A DNA stretch of 34,385 nucleotides, taken from NCBI GenBank assembly GCA_964504135.1, contig CAZDCW010000012.1, forward strand, positions 1 through 34,385, read 5' to 3'. Positions 29,881-34,385 of this stretch are shown here, piece by piece (positions within the stretch are counted from its first letter, which is position 1; every line of letters begins with the position of its first letter). A program made the position numbers and the translations under genes. This DNA is from JACPTG01 sp964504135 (GTDB lineage: Archaea > Nanobdellota > Nanobdellia > Woesearchaeales > UBA10216). The notes below the pieces were generated by a model. It did no database searches and had not been told where the DNA came from. It saw nothing but the letters and a program-made list of their open reading frames with translations.

Positions 29881-29894
29881 AAAAAAGAAAAAAA
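29878..29894 (-). terminator. Oligo-T terminator of the minus-strand lipoprotein operon
   Basis: On the minus strand, just past the lipoprotein stop, the sequence reads T7 then C then T8 with no stem. Archaeal RNA polymerase ends transcription at such runs. On the plus strand the same DNA is an A-run right after the membrane protein gene. Confidence 0.6.
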
Positions 29895-30080
29895 TCAGGG
29901 CGCCATTTCCCCGATTTCCATTTCCTCAGACTCCCCAATGAATGACTGGTCTGATTCGCTTAGGGTTTGGGTGTCCTGCTGCTGAGAGGAGCCTTCCGAG
30001 GATGGACTCGTTGGCTGTGCTGTGCAGCCGGCCAGCAAGGCTATCAGCAAAACGCCTGCAATGAGGTAGGCTACCTTCAT
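29895..30080 (-). CDS. Small lipoprotein
   Basis: The 61-aa precursor has a hydrophobic N-terminus with the lipobox LLAGC (Cys 19), so a mature lipoprotein of 43 residues would be tethered to the membrane. The rest is Ser/Gln/Glu-rich (QPTSPSSEGSSQQQDTQ) with an acidic end (EEMEIGEMAP). The ATG overlaps the stop of the upstream secreted-protein gene by 4 nt (ATGA), so translation is coupled. It probably partners with that protein; function is unknown. Confidence 0.75.
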   Translation of the reverse strand: MKVAYLIAGVLLIALLAGCTAQPTSPSSEGSSQQQDTQTLSESDQSFIGESEEMEIGEMAP

Positions 30081-31003
30081 TCTATGTTCACCTCTGTGTC
30101 AAGCGTTATGTTGCCTCTTCCTGAGCCGCGTGCTTCAGCCCTTGCCTCTGCGCGTGCCTTTTCCTCGCTGCGCTCCCGCACCAGCTCCCTGATTTCCTCA
30201 TCCTCTATGTGCTCAATCCTTTCCTTCTGCCTCTCTTCCCTCTCTTCCTCAAACCTGGCCTTCACCTGCGCGGAAACCGCCTTCCCGAGCACAGAGCGCT
30301 TGGATGCCTCTTCCCTGATTTGTGCTATGGCCTCCTTCCTGTCCTCGCTGTCAAGCAGCCTTATGCTTGCCGCGACAAACGCCTTAACAGCACCTGCGCT
30401 GGTCTCCCCTGATTTCACCTTTGCAACCAGGGTCTCATTTCCTGCCCCGATTACCTTCAGGATTTCCTCAAGCCTGGCTGCATTGTAGGCCCTGACTTCC
30501 GCCCTGATCTGCTCATTAAGGGACTTTATTTCGGAAGTGTTTCTTTCCCTGTTTGCAGCCTCCCTCACTTTGCTTATGTGCTGCTCATTCACAAGGGCCT
30601 TTGCCTCTGCCCTGAATTCCCTGGAAAGGTCCATTGCGTCATGCTTCAGCTCTACAAAAGCCTTAACCGCTGCTGTTGAGTTGAAGCTGCCTGATGCAAG
30701 CTCCTTCCTTTCATCGCTTACCTGTTCTTTCAATGCTTCCATCTCTGCCAGAGTGGCTTCAAGCCCTGTTGTGCTTGCGCTTGCGTTCGCCTTCACAGCC
30801 GCCTCCACCACTGCCTTCCCCTTTATCATGTTCTTGGCTATTGACTTCTCAAGCTGGAGCAGCCTCGCCTGTGCCCCGTGCACGCTTGCTGCCGCTGAAG
30901 CTTCTGCCTGCGTCTCTGCGCTGATGTCTGTCTCCTCCGCAAATGCAAATGATGCGAAGGCCGCAATCATCAGCAAGCAGGCCAACACTGCAAATTTCTT
31001 CAT
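30077..31003 (-). CDS. Secreted Ala/Glu-rich helical (coiled-coil) protein
   Basis: The 308-aa protein begins with a clear signal peptide (KKFAVLACLLMIAAFASFAFA, cleaved near EETD). The mature part is almost wholly helical with heptad-like spacing (for example EQVSDERKELASGSF, SLNEQIRAEVRAYNAARLEE), ending in a run of Glu/Arg (about residues 255-290) and a Gly/Asn-rich tail. It resembles archaeal exported coiled-coil proteins of unknown function. The start is fixed by an excellent AGGAGGTGA ribosome-binding site (31012-31020) 8 nt upstream; the open frame to 31231 would run across the promoter. It is co-transcribed with a small lipoprotein. Confidence 0.8.
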   Translation of the reverse strand: MKKFAVLACLLMIAAFASFAFAEETDISAETQAEASAAASVHGAQARLLQLEKSIAKNMIKGKAVVEAAVKANASASTTGLEATLAEMEALKEQVSDERKELASGSFNSTAAVKAFVELKHDAMDLSREFRAEAKALVNEQHISKVREAANRERNTSEIKSLNEQIRAEVRAYNAARLEEILKVIGAGNETLVAKVKSGETSAGAVKAFVAASIRLLDSEDRKEAIAQIREEASKRSVLGKAVSAQVKARFEEEREERQKERIEHIEDEEIRELVRERSEEKARAEARAEARGSGRGNITLDTEVNIE

Positions 31004-31070
31004 GTGCAATTCACCTCCTGCGCATGTTTTAACCTGCCATTCAGTTGGCTGGAACAGCTTTTTTATTTTT

Positions 31071-31110
31071 CCCGGAATTACCCGGAACAAGCTGGAACAA
31101 CCCAGGATTA
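31071..31110. promoter_or_regulatory. Four 10-bp direct repeats between divergent promoters
   Basis: Four successive decamers (CCCGGAATTA, CCCGGAACAA, GCTGGAACAA, CCCAGGATTA) lie between the promoters of the secreted coiled-coil gene and the acyltransferase-like gene; a related GGCTGGAACA is at 31047-31056. The 10-bp period places all units on one face of the helix, as in operators for oligomeric regulators. On the minus strand they are directly upstream of an AT-rich TATA candidate (31058-31070). On the plus strand a TATA box (CTTTTATAC, about 31136-31144) lies 26 nt upstream of ATG 31168. Confidence 0.5.
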
Positions 31111-31167
31111 GTGCGGGATAACCGCGATTTAGCAACCCTTTTATACCCTCCTTCTTCCATCGCAGCA

Positions 31168-31935
31168 ATGCCCTCGATACGAATTGTCCCGTTTGTTGGT
31201 CAGTTCGTAAGCCTGCTCGAGGCTGATACAAGGGATTATGGCCTCCAGGCTGCTGTAGCCAACGCGGTTAAAAGGTCTGAGTCCAGAATCAGGGTGCTAA
31301 ATGCAAGGCATGACCTGCTGATGAGGAAGCCAGTGCTTCTTGTTGCGAATCATCCGCATAGTGCAGAGGTCCTGGCGCTTATAAGGACCCTGCCGAACAG
31401 GAGGGATATTTACGTAGTAATCAGCCATAAATTTACAAGGGCCGGTAGGAGCATAAGCAGCCATTGCATTCCTGTGTACCTGTCCCATCACCATATGGAG
31501 GGAAGGCCGGTTACTGTCCCTGGCAGGATTGTTGACTTTTTCCTTAAGCCGGAAACGCTTACTCCGGAGCAGGAGCATGAACTAAACATCAGGAGCATTG
31601 ACGAAGCTGCGCAAAAAATAAACCGCGGAGCCCTTGTCATTATTTTCCCTGAGAGAAGGTTTGGGAAGCGGAGATGGCAGCCTGGGCTTGGGCATCTGCT
31701 GAAGAAACTGGATGGAAATGCGCAGCTGGTCCTTGCTAACGTGTCCGGAACATCCCTGGCAGACTATTTCAGGCTGCTTCCAAAAGCAGGAAAAGTCCTT
31801 CCGCAGATAAGTGTTCAGTTTCATGACCCGATTGCGGTCAGGGAGATTAACACCCGCCCTGATGCCCGGAGGATTGTTGAGGGGCTTGAGGAGTATTACA
31901 GCGGGTGGGCTGGCTCCTTGAAGCAGGATTTGTGA
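31168..31935 (+). CDS. Lysophospholipid acyltransferase-like (PlsC-superfamily) protein
   Basis: The 255-aa protein has the layout of the 1-acylglycerol-3-phosphate acyltransferase superfamily. Motif I appears as VANHPHSAEV, where His is followed four residues later by Glu in place of the usual Asp. Motif III appears as FPERRFGKRRWQPG, in place of FPEG. Two spaced motifs between these (VISHKFTRAG, IPVYLSHHH) are in the expected region. Archaeal membranes use ethers, so the natural substrate is not obvious; acylation of a lipid, sugar or protein is possible. The ATG 31168 is 26 nt after a TATA box; the longer frame from 31045 is discarded since it runs through the promoter. Confidence 0.65.
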   Translation: MPSIRIVPFVGQFVSLLEADTRDYGLQAAVANAVKRSESRIRVLNARHDLLMRKPVLLVANHPHSAEVLALIRTLPNRRDIYVVISHKFTRAGRSISSHCIPVYLSHHHMEGRPVTVPGRIVDFFLKPETLTPEQEHELNIRSIDEAAQKINRGALVIIFPERRFGKRRWQPGLGHLLKKLDGNAQLVLANVSGTSLADYFRLLPKAGKVLPQISVQFHDPIAVREINTRPDARRIVEGLEEYYSGWAGSLKQDL

Positions 31936-32018
31936 GGAAAATTAAGGCTTTTCTGATTAAGCAGGGGTAACCCATTGAAATGCAGCCCCGGGCGGACTAT
32001 GAACGTTTTTGTTAAAAT

Positions 32019-32873
32019 CTAGGGCTTTCCAAGGAATTCTTTGTGCCTGCTCAGATAGCGCTTTATCAGGTAGTTTACAAAATCATTTTCGGTCTTGCCC
32101 AAAGCATGATAGTATGACTTCCTCCTTTTGTATTCTATTATGAGCAGCGGATATCCCCTATTTTTCAGTATGTAGGCAATTATAAGCCTGCCAACTCTGC
32201 CGTTTCCGTCTCCAAAGGGGTGTATCTTCTCGAATTTGTAGTGTGCCCGGGCAGCGAACTCTAAAGGGTGCATTATTTTCTGGTTTTTATAATACCAAGA
32301 AAAAAATTCCTTCAGGAGAGCTGGGACATCCTGCCAGTCCGGCGCCCTATAATCTCCTACCCATACCAAGTATTGCCTGATTTTGCCGGCAATATCTGGT
32401 TTTGTCTCCTTGAATAATTCATAATGCCATTTCAGAATAAGATTTCCAGATAATGCTTTCTTCTCGTTTAGTGCGCTGAAAAACACTTTGGAGTGGGCAA
32501 TTGTTTCCAAGATATCAGGCAATGGCTTGTTGGGAGCTATTTTTTTCTCAAGAATCTCCTGTGTTTCTTCCTTGGTGATTTTTGAGCCTTCTATGGCGTT
32601 TGTGTTATAGGTGAAATCTATGGAAAAGTCAAGAAGTATCTTCTTTTTCACTGTTTCAGGATATCTTTTCCACTGCTCCTTGAAGTGCTTCCTTATTTTC
32701 TCAAGCTTGACAAAAGCCTCCTCATTCAGAATTTTCCTTAGAAAGACCTCTTTTATCAGCTCAATGTCCCTGGGCACAACTTTGCCGAGATAAGTCTCTC
32801 TATAACTAGGCCTGCCTGACTTCCTGAAGGAATGGCCCAGGTAATAATACCCTCTCTTTTGAACGATTTGCAT
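32019..32873 (-). CDS. Fic-domain protein (AMPylase/nucleotidyltransferase) with inhibitory helix
   Basis: The 284-aa protein has the full Fic motif HPFGDGNGRVGR, whose His, Asp/Asn and Arg residues perform nucleotide transfer to a target hydroxyl. N-terminal to it is the inhibitory-helix motif TNAIEG ([ST]-x3-E-[GN]), so this is a class II Fic, self-inhibited by its own Glu. Fic proteins often act as toxins or stress regulators. No separate antitoxin gene is visible, consistent with intramolecular inhibition. The coding sequence is visibly richer in A/T than the genes to its left, hinting at recent transfer. An inverted repeat overlies its promoter. Confidence 0.92.
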   Translation of the reverse strand: MQIVQKRGYYYLGHSFRKSGRPSYRETYLGKVVPRDIELIKEVFLRKILNEEAFVKLEKIRKHFKEQWKRYPETVKKKILLDFSIDFTYNTNAIEGSKITKEETQEILEKKIAPNKPLPDILETIAHSKVFFSALNEKKALSGNLILKWHYELFKETKPDIAGKIRQYLVWVGDYRAPDWQDVPALLKEFFSWYYKNQKIMHPLEFAARAHYKFEKIHPFGDGNGRVGRLIIAYILKNRGYPLLIIEYKRRKSYYHALGKTENDFVNYLIKRYLSRHKEFLGKP

Positions 32874-32889
32874 AGAAACCCATATACCA

Positions 32890-32914
32890 TTACGAATATA
32901 AAAAAGTTTCGTAA
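32890..32914. promoter_or_regulatory. Inverted repeat (TTACGAA-N11-TTCGTAA) over the Fic promoter
   Basis: The two 7-bp arms match perfectly and enclose the AT-rich TATA candidate of the Fic gene (minus strand TTTTTTATA, about 32897-32905), which lies about 26-30 nt before the ATG at 32873. A protein bound here would exclude TBP, so this is a likely autorepression or stress-operator site. Confidence 0.5.
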
Positions 32915-33007
32915 GTTAGAACAAATGTAATGGGATAGCCGGGGCGGGTTAATTGAACTTACAGCAATTAAATGCTTTTACATCAAACAGTAATTTTATA
33001 AGCAAGC

Positions 33008-33024
33008 TTTACAATACATGTAAA
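33008..33024. promoter_or_regulatory. Inverted-repeat operator candidate TTTACA-N5-TGTAAA
   Basis: The 17-bp site sits 4 nt upstream of ATG 33028 and just downstream of TTTTATA (32994-33000), so a bound protein would cover the transcription start. It includes the octamer CTTTACAA (33007-33014), whose reverse complement TTGTAAAG occurs in the HxlR-side promoter (34156-34163). A common regulator for the two promoters is possible. Confidence 0.45.
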
Positions 33025-33027
33025 ATA

Positions 33028-33309
33028 ATGTTGCCGTAGGGAAGAAAAAATGGGAAATCCAATCAGAGCGCGGTATGCAATGCCTCTGCAACAGGAGGAG
33101 GAGTTTTTGGATTTTTAACATTCGGATGCTCAGTATGCAATAAAATCCTGGTGTTTTTGCTTGGAGTATCAGGAGTTTTAACCTTTATTGAGCCATTAAA
33201 GCCTCTTTTTATCCTGTTAAGCATGAGCCTGCTTGCATTAGCGATTTTCTTTAAAGCCAAAGCACTGAATTTAGCCAGGTGGCCAAATGCATCTACTTTG
33301 AGCTTATAG
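33028..33309 (+). pseudogene. Disrupted small membrane protein, paralogue of the 33445-33948 protein
   Basis: The open frame 33040-33309 encodes Cys-containing membrane-like sequence (GGGVFGFLTFGCSVCNK, then LTFIEPLKPLFILLSMSLL) resembling the C-terminal half of the membrane protein at 33445-33948: Gly-rich entry, Gly-Cys-x2-Cys, long hydrophobic helix, polar turn, second helix. The frame starts right after an in-frame amber stop (ATG TTG CCG TAG, 33028-33039). The other available ATG (33050) hits a stop after 22 codons in a different frame. So the gene has a promoter and operator but no intact start: a frameshift or truncated remnant. The sequence also recalls MerT/MerC-type mercury transporters, but that is only a resemblance. 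Confidence 0.55.
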
Positions 33310-33448
33310 CATATTTAATGATGTCAATATTGCAGCTGTGGTATTCTTTACACCATTTTTCACACTTTTCTGCCAATTCTTTTTCCTCATAGGCAAAATT
33401 ACATTCAGGACATACAAAAGACTGTTTCATTCTTCTAAGTTTTGTCAT
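33293..33448 (-). CDS. 51-aa Cys-rich zinc-ribbon peptide
   Basis: The 51-aa product carries FVCPECNFAYEEKELAEKC then EKWCKEYHSCN: Cys at 13, 16, 29, 33 and 39, with the C-P-E-C knuckle typical of a zinc ribbon. Its ATG overlaps the stop of the upstream membrane protein by 4 nt (ATGA), and a GGTGG ribosome-binding site precedes it, so it is the third gene of a minus-strand operon. Its end overlaps the disrupted plus-strand gene by 17 nt. Possible roles are metal binding or a small regulator; neither can be confirmed. Confidence 0.7.
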   Translation of the reverse strand: MTKLRRMKQSFVCPECNFAYEEKELAEKCEKWCKEYHSCNIDIIKYAISSK

Positions 33449-33948
33449 TTGCACCACCTGCACTTATTCTTTATAGACATTGAAGTAATATAGATTGATA
33501 TGGTGCTTAATGCAATTGCAGTCAGAGCAAGTGGAGTTCTATATTGAAGTAGGAATGCAGTTGCTGTACTGCCGATAACCGCTGTAATGATAGCAAGGCA
33601 AGCAGGACAACCCCCAAGTGCGCCCAACCCTCCCAGGAAGCCACTGGATAAGCTTCCGCTCGCTGCAGCAATTGGAGTTGCCTTCATTTCTTTATTTTCC
33701 CATCGCAGATAAAGCTGCATCGCCAGCCAGATTCCAAATAATATTGTAAGTACGCCAATTAAAATAAGTTGCAGCAAACCGCCAGAAAAAATAGAACTGA
33801 GCATCATCGTATCAGTGATTATACCAAATGATTTTAAAACCACAGAAGATAATGAAATAATGTATAAAATCATTAATGATATTGTGGAAAATATAGCTAT
33901 CGCTAAATATTTCCTGCTAGATAAGACAGTATACATTACTTTTAGCAT
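33445..33948 (-). CDS. Four-helix membrane protein with conserved Cys pair (possible metal or thiol transporter)
   Basis: The 167-aa protein has four hydrophobic segments (about 15-37, 58-80, 104-132, 137-158). The third holds GGCPAC (Cys 114 and 117) in a Gly-rich helix, and the C-terminus is CRWCK (Cys 163 and 166). A Cys pair in a helix followed by a polar turn recalls MerT/MerC-type mercury-uptake proteins, but MerA and MerR are absent, so the substrate is unknown. It is preceded by a GGGTGG ribosome-binding site and sits between the 44-aa Cys-rich peptide and the zinc-ribbon peptide. Its DNA is markedly AT-rich compared with the left of the window. Confidence 0.75.
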   Translation of the reverse strand: MLKVMYTVLSSRKYLAIAIFSTISLMILYIISLSSVVLKSFGIITDTMMLSSIFSGGLLQLILIGVLTILFGIWLAMQLYLRWENKEMKATPIAAASGSLSSGFLGGLGALGGCPACLAIITAVIGSTATAFLLQYRTPLALTAIALSTISIYITSMSIKNKCRWCK

Positions 33949-33978
33949 AGATTTCCACCCGCCATCAATTTACCTGCC

Positions 33979-34113
33979 TTAAGCAAGCTCCTTTAATAGC
34001 AATTTTCTCACTTCAGGTGAGAGTATTTTCTTTAATTTCTTCGTGCAAATGCATATGCAGCATTCACAAGCAGGGCATATGCCCCCTGAGCAGCAGGGTT
34101 TTCTCCTCTCCAT
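33979..34113 (-). CDS. 44-aa peptide with eight Cys (metal-binding candidate)
   Basis: The peptide MERRKPCC...CPACECCICIC holds eight Cys within 17 residues, in pairs suited to binding a soft metal, then a basic helix (KKLKKILSPEVRKLLLKEL). The start is set by GAGGTGA, 6 nt upstream of ATG 34113; a longer frame to 34254 would run through the promoter. It leads a three-gene minus-strand operon with a Cys-pair membrane protein and a zinc-ribbon peptide. A metallochaperone or metallothionein-like scavenger is the most natural reading (inference). Its compact size would make it easy to miss in automated annotation. Confidence 0.75.
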   Translation of the reverse strand: MERRKPCCSGGICPACECCICICTKKLKKILSPEVRKLLLKELA

Positions 34114-34125
34114 AATTTTCACCTC

Positions 34126-34165
34126 ACAAAGTTTATAAATCTCACTTAGTATACTTTGTAAAGTA
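34126..34165. promoter_or_regulatory. Inverted repeats in the divergent HxlR / Cys-peptide promoter
   Basis: Two overlapping inverted repeats are seen: ACAAAGT (34126-34132) with ACTTTGT (34153-34159), spacer 20 nt, and TACTTT-GT-AAAGTA (34152-34165). They lie between the starts of the HxlR-like gene (plus) and the Cys-rich peptide operon (minus), with AT-rich boxes on both strands (TTTATAAAT and AGTATACTTTG). A regulator bound here could control both directions. Confidence 0.5.
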
Positions 34166-34195
34166 AAGCTTTTATTTAAATGTAGGAGTTTAAAG

Positions 34196-34385
34196 ATGGA
34201 AACCAACAAAGCTATCCAAATTGATACTAATTGCTGTAAGATGAAATCGATCAAAGGCTACTGTCCCAGGCCCCTTGAGGAGGCTTCTGATTTCCTGAGC
34301 AAAAAATGGTCTATATCAATTATCATCACCATTGGAAACTTCGAAATACTGAGGTTTAACGAACTTAAGAACAGACTTGAAAATG
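34196..34385 (+). CDS. HxlR-family winged-helix regulator, N-terminal part
   Basis: The gene runs off the window after 63 codons. It encodes the HxlR family start: a GYCPRPLEEASDFLSKKWS block (consensus CP-x2-ALD-x-IGGKW) followed by RFNELKNRLEN of the winged helix. A Cys pair (13, 14) precedes the family Cys 23. HxlR proteins often sense thiol-reactive or electrophilic compounds through Cys; here metal sensing is equally possible. An AGGAG ribosome-binding site lies about 8 nt upstream. It is divergent from the Cys-rich peptide operon and likely controls it. Too short for the track, and truncated by the window edge. Confidence 0.8.
   Translation, partial: METNKAIQIDTNCCKMKSIKGYCPRPLEEASDFLSKKWSISIIITIGNFEILRFNELKNRLEN

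Noticed and set aside
31004..31231. Longer N-terminus of the secreted coiled-coil protein (open frame to 31231)
   Set aside because: It would run through the promoter, the 10-bp repeats and the divergent gene; the signal peptide and AGGAGGTGA site mark 31003 as the start.
33028..33309. Pyrrolysine or other readthrough of the TAG at 33037 to give an intact protein
   Set aside because: No Pyl genes are visible here, and the residues before the stop (MLP) add nothing; decay or error is simpler.
34114..34254. Longer N-terminus of the 8-Cys peptide (open frame to 34254)
   Set aside because: It crosses the divergent promoter and the HxlR gene start; GAGGTGA before 34113 marks the real start.

Overview
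The window looks like a chromosome segment of an archaeon, most likely a DPANN lineage (Woesearchaeota/Pacearchaeota-like). The evidence is an archaeal-type AlaRS, archaeal uS15, the archaeal repair protein NreA with a C-terminal PCNA-binding motif, a THUMP protein of the archaeal Tan1-like kind, two class III (type IV pilin-like) signal peptides, a tRNA whose T-loop holds an apparent bulge-helix-bulge intron, and TATA boxes about 25-30 nt upstream of start codons with little or no leader. The phylum assignment is inference. Genes are tightly packed, often overlapping by 4-17 nt.

Layout. 1-682: 3' end of a tRNA gene and an endonuclease V homologue with altered metal ligands. 739-5335: a small Cys-rich secreted protein and a 1411-aa surface protein made of seven GWACD-type repeats, two CBM-like modules and a somatomedin-B-like (SMB) domain. 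5319-7043: PolX. 7110-10898: a 1262-aa surface metalloprotease with three SMB domains. 10941-13682: glucose dehydrogenase, 6-phosphogluconate dehydrogenase and a cyclase-family hydrolase, a likely sugar-oxidation operon. 13679-15664 (minus): FAD oxidoreductase, Nudix hydrolase and RBBP9-like hydrolase. 15990-21177: a surface protein with GIGT repeats, two pilin-like proteins, an AspA-type lyase and an unknown protein in an overlapping run. 21217-28439: alaS, an FG-GAP-like lipoprotein, a THUMP protein with a histone H1-like tail, an unknown protein, nreA and rps15. 28481-31935: an SGNH hydrolase, a small membrane protein, a lipoprotein with a helical secreted protein, and an acyltransferase-like protein. 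32019-34385: a more AT-rich accessory segment with a Fic protein and a compact Cys-rich membrane/regulator cluster that resembles a metal or thiol-reactive stress module.

The most interesting signals are: (i) the 11-nt T-loop intron that, if removed, leaves a canonical T-loop; (ii) two homologous ~200-nt intergenic elements (15694-15895 and 27664-27880) that keep the same long-range stems and could be a structured RNA or small mobile element; (iii) the Cys-rich cluster at 33028-34385, with an HxlR-like regulator, an 8-Cys peptide, a four-helix membrane protein with a Cys pair, a zinc-ribbon peptide, a disrupted paralogue of the membrane protein, and inverted-repeat operators; (iv) large SMB-containing surface proteins in an archaeon. 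Assignments were made by reading the sequence only; no database search was run.
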